The notes: generated from the letters alone by a model not told the origin. DNA of 64,000 bases from Aeromicrobium wangtongii (GCF_024584515.1 NZ_CP102173.1:3348001-3412000), one strand, 5' to 3'. Shown: positions 51,893 through 61,390, numbered from the stretch's first letter. Made by a program: numbers and translations.

Positions 51893-52476
51893 CGCAGCTC
51901 GACGAACAGCGAGTCGACCTCGGCGCACAGCGTCTCGCCGGCCCACATGTCGCCGCGGATGAACCGCTTGCGGCCCTCCACCCGGTCCACCCAGGCCCGC
52001 ACCCGCACCGGCGTGTCCAGCAGGACCGGCGAGCGGAAGTCGGACTTCAGGTAGGCGGTCCGGGCCGGCTTGCCGTCCGCGGTCGCCAGGACACCCAGCA
52101 CCTCGTCGAAGACGGTCAGGATCGCACCGCCGTGCGCGGCTCCTCCCCCACCGAGGAAGAACGGCCCGAACGTCAGGGTCCCCTCGATGCGGTCCTCCTC
52201 GGACAGGTCCACCACGACCGGTGGGAGGGCCAGGTGCCCGCGGGACGGCAGCCTCGTCGCGAGGTACCCCGAGAGTCGTTCGCGCTCCGGCCGCACCATG
52301 GGAGCCAGGGTGTCGGTCCAGCCGCGCAGGTCGCCGGCCAACCGGTCCAGGAGCTCCGCATCGGGTGCTGCGGTCGCCAGCGCGTCGTGGAACGCGTGCA
52401 CCGCGTCGAGCACCGACGAGAAGGCCGCCACCTGCTCCGGGGTGGCCGCCGGGTTGTCGAACGGGGTGTCGCTCAC
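51889..52476 (-). CDS. Hotdog-fold thioesterase (PaaI-like)
   Basis: 195 residues from a GTG at 52476. The C-terminal two thirds show the hotdog pattern GHLALPPVVVDL, EGTLTFGPFFLGGGGAAHGGAILTVFDEVLGVLA (the central HGG helix with acidic residue) and TAYLKSDFRSPVLLDTPVRVRAWVDRVEGRK. PaaI-like enzymes hydrolyse acyl-CoA esters. It is divergent from a fatty acyl-CoA synthetase gene across 111 bp, so the two may share control. The N-terminal ~70 residues are helical and family-specific. Confidence 0.87.
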   Translation of the reverse strand: MSDTPFDNPAATPEQVAAFSSVLDAVHAFHDALATAAPDAELLDRLAGDLRGWTDTLAPMVRPERERLSGYLATRLPSRGHLALPPVVVDLSEEDRIEGTLTFGPFFLGGGGAAHGGAILTVFDEVLGVLATADGKPARTAYLKSDFRSPVLLDTPVRVRAWVDRVEGRKRFIRGDMWAGETLCAEVDSLFVELR

Positions 52477-52558
52477 GTGGTGACTTCTCTCCTCGGGTCC
52501 AGAGCCGGAGTCAGGCTAGACCGCACCACACGGTCGGCGCGGCGCGGGGCACAATGGG

Positions 52559-52572
52559 GTGACCCGCGTCAC
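52559..52572. promoter_or_regulatory. Palindrome GTGAC-N4-GTCAC before the acyl-CoA synthetase
   Basis: GTGACCCGCGTCAC lies 15 bp before the synthetase GTG at 52588 in the divergent promoter. The same GTGAC-N4-GTCAC form occurs at 63825 upstream of the Liv-type importer. Candidate TetR/GntR-type operator. Confidence 0.45.
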
Positions 52573-52587
52573 TACATGGAGGCTGAT

Positions 52588-54132
<1,545 letters not shown>

Positions 54133-54221
54133 CGGTTCCGGTCGCCCGCGCCGGCCGGCCGTGGATAAACTGCCGACACCACAGGGAGCTGGGGCCAGGG
54201 GGTCGACGTGAGTGACGTGCC

Positions 54222-55592
54222 GTGACGGCGCTCGACCTGCACGGACTCGCGACCCGCGGTCAGCTGTTGCGCCGCGCCGACGAGACGATCGCCGCATCGG
54301 AGGCCGCCCTGTTCGCCGCGCGTCGGGCCCTGCCCGTCCTGGCCTGGTCGATCGGGCTGCTGATCATCAGCTTCGCCCTGTCCGGCTCCGACATCGAGTC
54401 CAGCAGCACCGGCATCGCCTTCCTGACCGATCTGGTCATCGTGTGGTGGCTCGTCGCCCGGCTGGTGCCCGGGCGGGCGTTCATCGGTCAACTCGTCGCC
54501 GCCGTCGTGTTCGTCGTTGCCGGCTCGATCCTCACGCCGGTCGTGGAGGAGCTGGGGGACAACGCCTCCAGGAGATTGTTCTTGGCCACATGGGGCGTGC
54601 TGGCGCTCGGTCAGGTGGTGTCGGCCTGGCGCTACGTCGCGACCTCGAGGCGCCTCGTGCGGGTCGTCGAGGCGGCGATCTCGGCTCGCCGGGAACCGGC
54701 TGGCCGCCTCCTCGACGACAGTGATGTCGTGCCTGAGATCGCCACCGTCCACGATCTGCGCGACCGGGCCGACTTCGACGAACTGGTCAATGGGCTCACC
54801 GGCCGGTACACCGGACGCCTGTACGATCTGCGCGTCCTCAAGCCGACCTTCATCCTGATGGTTCCGGGCCTGCTGGGGCTGACCTTCTTCCTGGCCCCCC
54901 TCGTGGGAGCCGACCTCGGCGAGTGGGCCGCCCTCGTCAGCATCAGCGGACTGTTGTTGCTGGCACCATGGCTCTGGGCGTCGTTCGCTGACATGAGCGC
55001 GGTCCTGCTCTCCCGGCAAGGCGAGGCCAACCGGGTGGGTGTCGAGGCGCAGCTCTACGGCCTGCGACGTCAGCACGCCGCAGGCGCTGCGCACATCGCG
55101 CCACGCCGCTTCTCGGTGATCGCCACCCCGGTCGGCGCGGTCCTCGCGGCGTCCTGGGTGGCGCTGCTGGTCATCCGGATCCGCACGGCCAGCCCGCTCG
55201 CGCTCGTGATCGCGGCAGCGATCGTCCTGGTGATCACGGCGGCCGTCACGATCCGCGTGCTGCGACGGCGCTCCCACACCCGCATCTTCCCGCTCGAGGG
55301 TGACGGCGACTCCGTGCTCCAGTCGCCGGCGCGCGCCGTGACCCTGCGACTGACCGACGACGGTCTCGAGATCGACGACATCGCCGGCGCGGCGCACTCC
55401 CGGACCATCCCGGTCACCGACATCCTCGCGATCGAGCCGGTGTCCGGCACGGCCGCTTTCGCCGGCACCGCCCTCGGCATCGTCACGACCGACGTGCCGG
55501 TCGTGCTGGCCGGCAAGGACGTCGAGGACGAACCCGCGATCGTGCAGCTGCGCCGGCGGCTCAGTTCGCCGGGTCAGGGGTGCAGGCGGTGA
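54222..55592 (+). CDS. Multi-pass membrane protein, unknown function
   Basis: 456 residues from a GTG at 54222. Hydrophobic helices lie near residues 38-56, 66-82, 88-106, 120-135, 210-235, 237-260, 302-320 and 325-345. A soluble C-terminal domain of about 100 residues (HTRIFPLEGDGDSVLQSPARAVTLRLTDDGLEIDD...) resembles a PH-like beta domain. I do not recognise a family. The last ten codons (SSPGQGCRR stop) run over the antisense remnant of a lipoprotein gene at 55561-55602, so the native C terminus may have been altered by a rearrangement. Confidence 0.7.
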   Translation: MTALDLHGLATRGQLLRRADETIAASEAALFAARRALPVLAWSIGLLIISFALSGSDIESSSTGIAFLTDLVIVWWLVARLVPGRAFIGQLVAAVVFVVAGSILTPVVEELGDNASRRLFLATWGVLALGQVVSAWRYVATSRRLVRVVEAAISARREPAGRLLDDSDVVPEIATVHDLRDRADFDELVNGLTGRYTGRLYDLRVLKPTFILMVPGLLGLTFFLAPLVGADLGEWAALVSISGLLLLAPWLWASFADMSAVLLSRQGEANRVGVEAQLYGLRRQHAAGAAHIAPRRFSVIATPVGAVLAASWVALLVIRIRTASPLALVIAAAIVLVITAAVTIRVLRRRSHTRIFPLEGDGDSVLQSPARAVTLRLTDDGLEIDDIAGAAHSRTIPVTDILAIEPVSGTAAFAGTALGIVTTDVPVVLAGKDVEDEPAIVQLRRRLSSPGQGCRR

Positions 55593-55602
55593 GAAACGAC
55601 AA
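55561..55602 (-). pseudogene. C-terminal remnant of a third membrane-tethered partner protein
   Basis: The minus strand reads LSFLTACTPDPAN followed by TGA. This matches the C termini of the two intact paralogues (KSFLTACTPDPADKQ at 55755 and KSFLTACTPDPAGGSG at 56428). A stop codon lies two codons further upstream (55606-55608). The rest of the gene is missing, and palindromic repeat copy 1 begins 13 bp away. It looks like the product of an internal deletion joining the repeat leader to the gene's 3' end. Confidence 0.7.
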
Positions 55603-55614
55603 CTCTCACCGGCC

Positions 55615-55695
55615 GAACGTAGCCCACAACCCCGCTGGGCCTGACGTTCTTACCGACACGCCCGGCGTGTCTCGGTCAGGACGTCAGGCCCAGCG
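55615..55695. repeat. Palindromic repeat element, copy 1
   Basis: It begins GAACGTAG, then has arms CGCTGGGCCTGACGT (55633-55647) and ACGTCAGGCCCAGCG (55681-55695) around a 33-bp centre that itself folds (CCGACACG...CGTGTCTCGG). Same orientation as the copies at 56318 and 58802. Confidence 0.85.
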
Positions 55696-55754
55696 CGGGG
55701 GCGACTCGGCCGCGAGGGCGGCCGTACCGGTGACTGCGCTGGGCGCGAGACGGT

Positions 55755-56312
55755 TCACTGCTTGTCGGCGGGGTCGGGCGTGCAGGCGGTGAGGAACGAC
55801 TTCGTGTTGCCGTCGATGATCTCCGGCAGCGTCAGCCAGCCTTCGCGGCGGACGTAGGCAGTGCCGTCGCCCGAGTGCTTGACGCCGTCGGCCTTCACCG
55901 GCTCGAGGTCGGACGTGGACTCCCCCACAGCACCGGCCGGACCGTCCAAGATCACGTCCATCTCGGAGTAGTCGCGCCAGTCGAAGCCGGCCGGGAGGGC
56001 CTCGGTCGTCGTGAAGCCGTCGACGACGACGCCGGTGCCGACTCTGAGCCGATCGACCGTGTGCGCCGCATCAGCAGCCAGCTGGGTCCGCAGCGAGTCC
56101 GTGTCGCCGTCCCCGCTGAAGATCAGGGCGATCTCGTCGACTCCGTCGCACGGCGTTCCGGTGAGGATCTGCAGCTGCGCGCCGTCGACCTGCAGACCCA
56201 CCACCCGCGGCAACGAGGGCGCCAGCTGGTTTGTCGTGTCGCACCCCGCCAGCAGTCCCGCCGCCGTCAGCAGCACCAGACCCGACAGAGCGCGGCGCGC
56301 GTCAGGCCTCAT
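55755..56312 (-). CDS. Predicted lipoprotein, paralogue of the protein at 56428 (possible immunity partner)
   Basis: 185 residues from the ATG at 56312, which has GAGAG upstream; longer starts run into the repeat element. Signal peptide ends in the lipobox LAGC, followed by DTTNQLAPSLPRVVGLQVDGAQLQILTGTPCDGVDEI. GFTTTEALPAGFDWRDYSEMDVIL and the C-terminal YVRREGWLTLPEIIDGNTKSFLTACTPDPADKQ are closely matched in the upstream paralogue. No catalytic motif is visible. As a surface-anchored duplicate beside a candidate secreted effector it may neutralise that effector, but this is inference. Confidence 0.8.
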   Translation of the reverse strand: MRPDARRALSGLVLLTAAGLLAGCDTTNQLAPSLPRVVGLQVDGAQLQILTGTPCDGVDEIALIFSGDGDTDSLRTQLAADAAHTVDRLRVGTGVVVDGFTTTEALPAGFDWRDYSEMDVILDGPAGAVGESTSDLEPVKADGVKHSGDGTAYVRREGWLTLPEIIDGNTKSFLTACTPDPADKQ

Positions 56313-56317
56313 CTCTC

Positions 56318-56401
56318 GAACGTAGCAGCGCACAACCACGCTGGGCCTGACGTTTTCACCGACCCGCCCGGCGTGTCTCGGTCAGAACGTCAGGCCCAGC
56401 G
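56318..56401. repeat. Palindromic repeat element, copy 2
   Basis: GAACGTAGCAGCG, then arms CGCTGGGCCTGACGTT (56339-56354) and AACGTCAGGCCCAGCG (56386-56401), 16 bp and perfect. The GAACGTAG end lies 5 bp from the lipoprotein ATG at 56312, so the element forms that gene's 5' leader. Confidence 0.88.
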
Positions 56402-56427
56402 CGGGGGATCACCAGGCAGACGATGAC

Positions 56428-57027
56428 TCAGCCAGAGCCTCCGGCAGGGTCGGGGGTGCACGCGGTGAGGAACGACTTCGTGTTGCCGGCAAGGATCTCC
56501 CGTGGGGTCAGCCATCCCTCGTCCCGGACGTAGGCGGTGCCGTCGTCCGCGTGCTGCGCGCCCTGCTTCTTCAATGGCACGAGATCGGACGTGGCTCCTC
56601 CGATGTCGCCGTCCAGCCCCACGAAGCCCACGTCCATCTCGGAGTAGTCGCGCCAGTCGAAGCCGGTCGGCAGGGCCTCGGTCACGGTGAAGCCAGGCAC
56701 GACGACCTCGCTCCCGACGGTCACCTGCTCGACCGTGCGGCCGGACGACGCCACCAGCTGACCCCGGGGGAGCTTCTTGCCGTCCTTGTCGACGCCGCCG
56801 CTGAAGAGCACGAAGATCCGGTCGACACCCTCGCACGGAGTGCCGGTGACGATCTGCAGCTGCTCGCCGTCGACCCGCAGACCGACGACCTGCGGCAGCG
56901 AGGGCGCGAGCTGGTTCGTCCGGTCGCACCTGGCCAGGAAGAGCACCACCCCGAGCACCACGAGGGCGACGACGACTCGCAGCCCGGTCGACACCGCGCG
57001 GGTGACGCCTGCCGCGACGTGCCGCAA
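56428..57027 (-). CDS. Membrane-anchored protein, paralogue of the lipoprotein at 55755 (possible immunity partner)
   Basis: 199 residues from a TTG at 57027, chosen because GAGGA lies five bases upstream and the codon follows the effector-gene stop by 8 bp. The hydrophobic segment VVVALVVLGVVLFLARC lacks a proper lipobox (Arg before Cys), so it is more likely a transmembrane anchor. The outer domain is RTNQLAPSLPQVVGLRVDGEQLQIVTGTPCEGVDRIFVLFSGG...GFDWRDYSEMDVGF...YVRDEGWLTPREILAGNTKSFLTACTPDPA. This is strongly paralogous to the lipoprotein downstream. It is the third gene of the EspC-like/WXG/partner operon. Confidence 0.8.
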   Translation of the reverse strand: MRHVAAGVTRAVSTGLRVVVALVVLGVVLFLARCDRTNQLAPSLPQVVGLRVDGEQLQIVTGTPCEGVDRIFVLFSGGVDKDGKKLPRGQLVASSGRTVEQVTVGSEVVVPGFTVTEALPTGFDWRDYSEMDVGFVGLDGDIGGATSDLVPLKKQGAQHADDGTAYVRDEGWLTPREILAGNTKSFLTACTPDPAGGSG

Positions 57028-57035
57028 CGACGTCC

Positions 57036-58508
57036 TCAACGGTAGCCGCCGTCCTTCAGGCCGGCGTCCTCCTCGGTGTCGTTCTTTCCCCTGATCTGTT
57101 CCCAGATGTAGGAGCGGAGGAACCCACTGTGACCCTTCTCGGCCCACTGCTGGGAGTGCATCTCCTCGTGGTGCAACAAGCGATCGAGATCGAGGCTGCC
57201 CTCGCTGATCGAGCCGTCGTCGTCCTGGTAGCGCGTCCGGCCGCCCTCCACCGTCTCGCGCAGCACCGCCGCGGGATCGTCGACGTCATCAATGTTGAGC
57301 ATGAAGATGTCGCCCCACGTGGTCCCGCCCTTCTGGCTGTAGACGCTCTGCAGCCAGTTGCCTCCGAGCCCCATCAGCATGCCGTTGGGCGTCGTGACCA
57401 GGCGCCCACCGTTGTCGTGGACGAATTCCACGTCGTCCTTGTAGCTCCAGTCGTTGCGCTCCTGCCGGTCGATGATGCGCTGGACCTCGTCGGCCGAGTA
57501 CGGCGTCTCGTCGAAGTCGTTGTCGGTGCTCGCCGATCCGTAGTCGGTGCCGGCGTTGAGGATGTACGTCATCAGCACGGCCTTGCGCGCGTCGTCGTCG
57601 CTGATGTCGTCGGGAAGCACGAAGAAGGACTTGCCGTCCCGGTCCTTGACCTCCTCCAGCCCGTCCAGCACCGCGAAGTCGTCCGGGCCGATGTCGTGCG
57701 TGCGGGCGATGTCGAGGATCGTCTCGGCCGAGACGCCGCGACGGGCCGCGTTCTCCAGCCACGTGCGGTAGGCGTCCGACTCGATTGCGCCGTCCAGCAG
57801 CCCTTCGCTGCGCAGCCGAAGCTCCAGCAGCAGGGCACCGGCCTCCGGGTGGTCGCGCAGGTACTGGTCACCCTCCGGCCCTGTCATCGACCCGACCACG
57901 ATGGCGGCGACACCGGACAGGCCGGTGAGGCGTCGCAGGTCCACGGGGGCGGCTTCCTGGGCTCCCTCGAGCAGCCGGCCGATGGCGGCACCTGCGTCGG
58001 TGTACTCCGTCAGCAGCGCCTGGGCGTCGCGGCGATGCTGCGCGAGCCCTTCGTCCGCTCGGGTGATGCGTTGCGAGATGCCACGACGCTCGGCCGACGG
58101 TGGGTCGCTCGCATCGTCCGGCACGGGTACGTCGTCGAGTTCTGATGCAGCTGCTGCCGCCTGCTGCTGCGCACGGGCCGCCTCCACCTCGAGGTCCCGG
58201 GCCCGGCGTTGGTAGTGGCGCAGGTCCGTGGCCCAGCCGTCGAGAGCTCGGCGGGAATCCTCCAGCGCGGTGCCGGCGGTCTCGACGACCGGTCGCAGCT
58301 CGAGCCTGAACAGATCGTCGAAGGCCGTGGCCACGGCACCGTGCCATTCGTCGATCGGGGCACCGTCGAGCAGTGCCGCGACGTCCTCGAGCGCCCGCTT
58401 GACGGACCGGAGGGTCGAGACCGCATCCTCCACCGCCTCGGCGTCGCCGGGGGCGGGATCGAAGCCGAGGGCCGGGTAGTCCGCCGCGCTGGTCGAGGCC
58501 ATCGTCAC
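57036..58508 (-). CDS. WXG100-like ESX-type secreted protein with C-terminal HEXXH domain (candidate toxin/protease)
   Basis: 490 residues from a GTG at 58508 overlapping the upstream TGA (GTGA). The N-terminal ~125 residues are helical, with a WXG motif at Trp55-Gly57 (DEWHGAVATAFDDLF) and a long coiled-coil-like segment (LRHYQRRARDLEVEAARAQQQ), as in ESX/type VII substrates. After an acidic linker comes a middle helical domain with a hydrophobic stretch, GVAAIVVGSM. The C-terminal domain has LVTTPNGMLMGLGGNWLQSVYSQKGGTTWGDIFMLN, then LLHHEEMHSQQWAEKGHSGF. HEEMH (447-451) fits the HEXXH zinc-protease motif. No signal peptide is present. Toxic activity is inferred from architecture only. Confidence 0.8.
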   Translation of the reverse strand: MTMASTSAADYPALGFDPAPGDAEAVEDAVSTLRSVKRALEDVAALLDGAPIDEWHGAVATAFDDLFRLELRPVVETAGTALEDSRRALDGWATDLRHYQRRARDLEVEAARAQQQAAAAASELDDVPVPDDASDPPSAERRGISQRITRADEGLAQHRRDAQALLTEYTDAGAAIGRLLEGAQEAAPVDLRRLTGLSGVAAIVVGSMTGPEGDQYLRDHPEAGALLLELRLRSEGLLDGAIESDAYRTWLENAARRGVSAETILDIARTHDIGPDDFAVLDGLEEVKDRDGKSFFVLPDDISDDDARKAVLMTYILNAGTDYGSASTDNDFDETPYSADEVQRIIDRQERNDWSYKDDVEFVHDNGGRLVTTPNGMLMGLGGNWLQSVYSQKGGTTWGDIFMLNIDDVDDPAAVLRETVEGGRTRYQDDDGSISEGSLDLDRLLHHEEMHSQQWAEKGHSGFLRSYIWEQIRGKNDTEEDAGLKDGGYR

Positions 58509-58795
58509 TCCGGCCTGGGCGTGGTGGCGGACAGGCGCTCGTCGACGGCGGTCAGCGTCTCGTCCACGACGTCGAGCGACTCGGCCATCTCGGCGCCGAA
58601 CACACCCAGCTGACGCATGCCCCGGATCCACTCCTCACCGAACGACCCGACCCGGGCCACCAGATCGGGCGGTCCGACGTCAGCCGGCGACAACCGGCCG
58701 AGCTGCCGCACGGATCGATCCGCGATGGACTCGATGGACATCGCCTTGTCGCGCACGCCCTGCAGCGCCGCGGGCGTGATCTCCAAGTCGCTCAT
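58505..58795 (-). CDS. EspC/WXG-like ESX secretion-associated protein
   Basis: 96 residues, the size of WXG100 and EspC (DUF2580) proteins. It reads DLEITPAALQGVRDKAMSIESIADRSVRQL, then a short loop and GSFGEEWIRGMRQLGVFGAEMAESLDVVDETLTAVDERL. That is two amphipathic helices with a turn and no signal peptide. It is encoded directly before the large WXG/HEXXH protein with a GTGA overlap, the usual arrangement for a co-secreted pair. Repeat copy 3 is its 5' leader. No ESX core genes (EccC, EccD) are in this window. Confidence 0.8.
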   Translation of the reverse strand: MSDLEITPAALQGVRDKAMSIESIADRSVRQLGRLSPADVGPPDLVARVGSFGEEWIRGMRQLGVFGAEMAESLDVVDETLTAVDERLSATTPRPE

Positions 58796-58801
58796 CGCCC
58801 T

Positions 58802-58882
58802 GAACGTAGCAGCGCAGACGCCACTGGGCCTGACGTTTTGACGGACACACCACCGGCGTGTTGGTCAAAACGTCAGGCCCAG
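58802..58882. repeat. Palindromic repeat element, copy 3
   Basis: GAACGTAGCAGCGCA, then 19-bp perfect arms CTGGGCCTGACGTTTTGAC (58824-58842) and its complement (58864-58882). The centre differs from copies 1 and 2. The GAACGTAG end is 7 bp from the EspC-like ATG. The other end is 13 bp from the stop of the Liv-type binding-protein gene, so it may also act as terminator. Confidence 0.88.
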
Positions 58883-58895
58883 CGGGCTCAGGGGA

Positions 58896-60200
58896 TCAGG
58901 GGCGGATGCTGATGACGTCGCCCGAGGGGACGAAGCGCTTCTCGTCGGCGACCCACTTGATCGTGCCGAAGCCGTCGATGCCGGTCAGCAGCTCGGGCGT
59001 GCTGTACCACTTGACGCCGTCGATCATCATCGGCGCGTCGTAGTCCTGGTCGCGGGCGGCTTCCATGACGCTCAGACGGGTGAGCCCGTCCTTCGAGGCG
59101 GCAGCCTGCTTGAGCGTGTTGATGACCAGGTCGGCCTGCGTCCAGCCCGAGACCGTGACCGCGTTGCCGGCGACCTCCTCCGAGACCTTGGCGGCCTTCA
59201 GCTGCGACAGGTACTCCTTGACGGCGGCGTCGTCCTTGTTCTCCGGTGCCATCGGGTCCTTGCCGAAGGTGCCGAGCTCGATGCCGTCGGCAGCCTTGCC
59301 GGCCGCGATGTACTCGACCGCGTTGACGCAGTTGGTCGGCTTCAGGACGAGCTTGGGCTGGTAGCCCACGCGGCCGCGGGCGGTGTCGAACGCGCCACAG
59401 GTTCCGGTGACGCCGCCGTGGTAGACGACCTCGATGTCGGCGCCCTTGAGCGTCGTCGCCGCGGCGACCGGGTCCGAGTCCTGGACGATCTTGTCGATCT
59501 TCAGGTCGGCGGCCTTGGCAGCTGCCTGGAAGGCCTCGCTCTGCACCTTGCCGGAGGCCGTCGCGTTCTCGGCGATGCCGACCTTGACGCCCTCGGGGTA
59601 GCGGTCCTTGATCAGGCCGACGAGGAACTTGGCCTCGTTCTTGGCCATCGGCAGGATCGTGGTGGTCCACGGGAACTGCTCGATGTCCTCGTAGTCAGCC
59701 GTCGAGGTGCTGGGGTAGAGCATCGGCACGCAGGCCGCGTTCTGGTCGTCGACCATCGCGCTCAGCGGGCCGGTGCCGAAGGTGGCGAGCGCGTCCACCT
59801 TGACGCTCTCGATGAACTCCACACCGTTGGCCTTGGCCTTGTCGGGCTGGTACGCGTCGTCCTTGTACGTGACCTTGATCTTGACGCCGTCGACACCGCC
59901 CTTGGCGTTCTCGGCCGCGATGCGGGCGTCGTAGCCTGCGGCGGCCAGCTCGACCGCACCGGCGACCGGGCCCGAGAGGGGCGCGCTGTAGCCGATGTCG
60001 AACGTGCCCTTGATCGGGGCCGTGACGGCCTCGGGATCGTTGCAGTCGTCCAGGTTGATGCTGAACTTCGACGGGTCCGAGGCGGTGTCCGACGAGCTCT
60101 TGGAGTCGCTGCCGCCGCCGCACGCGCCAAGGGCGAGAGCGGCCGTGACGGCAAGCGGGATGGCCAGGCGGCGAGCGCCGGCAACCTTCGAGATCAACAT
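58896..60200 (-). CDS. Branched-chain-amino-acid-type ABC substrate-binding lipoprotein (LivK-like)
   Basis: 434 residues. Type II signal peptide with lipobox LGAC, then a Gly/Ser linker. The Peripla_BP_6 domain has GTFDIGYSAPLSGPVAGAVELAAAGYDARIAAENAKGGVDG, VKIKVTYKDDAYQPDKAKANGVEFIESVKVDALATFGTG and NVxYHGG-like VVYHGGVTG. The family binds branched-chain amino acids, amides, urea or aromatic acids. It is the last gene of the Liv-type operon, after the permeases, with its own 89-bp upstream gap. The aromatic context makes an aromatic-acid ligand possible but unproved. Confidence 0.92.
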   Translation of the reverse strand: MLISKVAGARRLAIPLAVTAALALGACGGGSDSKSSSDTASDPSKFSINLDDCNDPEAVTAPIKGTFDIGYSAPLSGPVAGAVELAAAGYDARIAAENAKGGVDGVKIKVTYKDDAYQPDKAKANGVEFIESVKVDALATFGTGPLSAMVDDQNAACVPMLYPSTSTADYEDIEQFPWTTTILPMAKNEAKFLVGLIKDRYPEGVKVGIAENATASGKVQSEAFQAAAKAADLKIDKIVQDSDPVAAATTLKGADIEVVYHGGVTGTCGAFDTARGRVGYQPKLVLKPTNCVNAVEYIAAGKAADGIELGTFGKDPMAPENKDDAAVKEYLSQLKAAKVSEEVAGNAVTVSGWTQADLVINTLKQAAASKDGLTRLSVMEAARDQDYDAPMMIDGVKWYSTPELLTGIDGFGTIKWVADEKRFVPSGDVISIRP

Positions 60201-60252
60201 GTGATGCCTTTCGTGTACGTGTGGGCAGTTGCGAGAGCACCTGCCAGGACTG

Positions 60253-60285
60253 GGGTCGTGCGGGTCGTGCGGGTCGTGCGGGTCG
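60253..60285. repeat. 9-bp tandem repeat (GGGTCGTGC, about 3.7 units)
   Basis: GGGTCGTGC occurs three times in a row and partly a fourth, ending 5 bp before the stop of the LivM-like gene in the intergenic space 60201-60289. It is likely a slippage-prone simple repeat. Confidence 0.8.
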
Positions 60286-60289
60286 CCAT

Positions 60290-61390
60290 CTACTGCTTCC
60301 GGGCCCCTTCCGGCTTGCGCGGAATGGCAGGCGTGACGACCACGACCTTGCGCACCGCCTTGGTGAGTCCCCCGACGATTCCGGACGGCGCCACGAAGAT
60401 CACGAAGATCAGGACGACGGCGAACAGCACGGCCGACGACTGCCCCTGGCCGAGGTCGGCTGTGTAGTACGGGACGAAGACGACCGCCAGCGCACCCAGG
60501 AGCGGCCCGCTGCGGGTCGCCTCGCCGCCGATGACCAGGCCGATGAGCAGGGTGATGCCGGCCAGGAGCGTGAACGAGCCCTCCGCGAAGAGGCTGCCGA
60601 TGTACATCGCGAACAGGCTTCCGGCGACGCCGGTGACGGCGCCCGAGACACCGAATGCGGTCGTCTTCATCACGGCGATGTTGATGCCGGACGACGATGC
60701 GGCGATCTCGTTCTCGCGGATCGCGATCATGGCCATGCCGTACCGGCCACGCACGAGGTTGTGCAGCACCAGCATCACCAGCAGGAGCATGACGACGCAC
60801 AGCCAGTACAGCCACACGCTGCGCTCACCCAGGGTGAAGCCGGACCACTCGGGCGGACGCAGCTGCTGGCGGCGGATCGTCATGCCCTCGGCGCCTCCGG
60901 TGAGATCGTCGAAGTGCGCGACGATCTCGGGGAATGCGACGCCGAACGCCAAGGTGACCATCGCCAGGTAGAGCCCACGGATGCGCAGCGCCGGCAGTCC
61001 GACCAGCAGACCCACGACGAAGCACACCACCAGAGCGGCGGGGATCGTGGCGAGCGGGTCCCACTCGTACTTCACGACGAGCACGCCGGTCGTGTAGGCG
61101 CCGAGGCCGAAGAAGGCCGAGTGGCCCACCGACAGCAGGCCGATGTAGCCGCTGGCGATGTTCAGCCCGGCGATCGCGATCGCGAAGATCGCCACGCGGG
61201 TGAGCTGGCCCTGGTTGAAGGGATCGAGCTGGGAGCCCCACAAGATGATCAGCACGGCCGCGACCGCACCGGCGACGACCATCGCGGTGTGCGCGCGGCT
61301 GCCGCGCCTGATGACCCGCGGGCCCTTCATACGGCTCGGCGTGTCCTGCGGGCTCACGCTCTGGGCCGGGTCCAACATCTCGGTGCTCAC
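60290..61390 (-). CDS. Branched-chain-type ABC permease (LivM-like)
   Basis: 366 residues from a GTG at 61390 overlapping the LivH-like stop (GTGA). About ten membrane segments. Conserved LNIASGYIGLLSVGHSAFFGLGAYTTGVL, LRIRGLYLAMVTLAFG, AIRENEIAASSSGINIAVMKTTAFGVSG and IGGEATRSGPLLGALAVVF mark the LivM family. A 40-residue polar N terminus precedes the first helix. It pairs with the LivH-like permease. Confidence 0.93.
   Translation of the reverse strand: MSTEMLDPAQSVSPQDTPSRMKGPRVIRRGSRAHTAMVVAGAVAAVLIILWGSQLDPFNQGQLTRVAIFAIAIAGLNIASGYIGLLSVGHSAFFGLGAYTTGVLVVKYEWDPLATIPAALVVCFVVGLLVGLPALRIRGLYLAMVTLAFGVAFPEIVAHFDDLTGGAEGMTIRRQQLRPPEWSGFTLGERSVWLYWLCVVMLLLVMLVLHNLVRGRYGMAMIAIRENEIAASSSGINIAVMKTTAFGVSGAVTGVAGSLFAMYIGSLFAEGSFTLLAGITLLIGLVIGGEATRSGPLLGALAVVFVPYYTADLGQGQSSAVLFAVVLIFVIFVAPSGIVGGLTKAVRKVVVVTPAIPRKPEGARKQ

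Noticed and set aside
55615-58882. Insertion sequences or transposon ends
   Set aside because: The palindromic copies enclose no transposase, and target-site duplications are not evident. They are kept as a repeat family of unknown mobility.
60253-60285. CRISPR or iteron array
   Set aside because: There are fewer than four units of only 9 bp, with no spacers and no replication or cas gene nearby. It is a simple tandem repeat.
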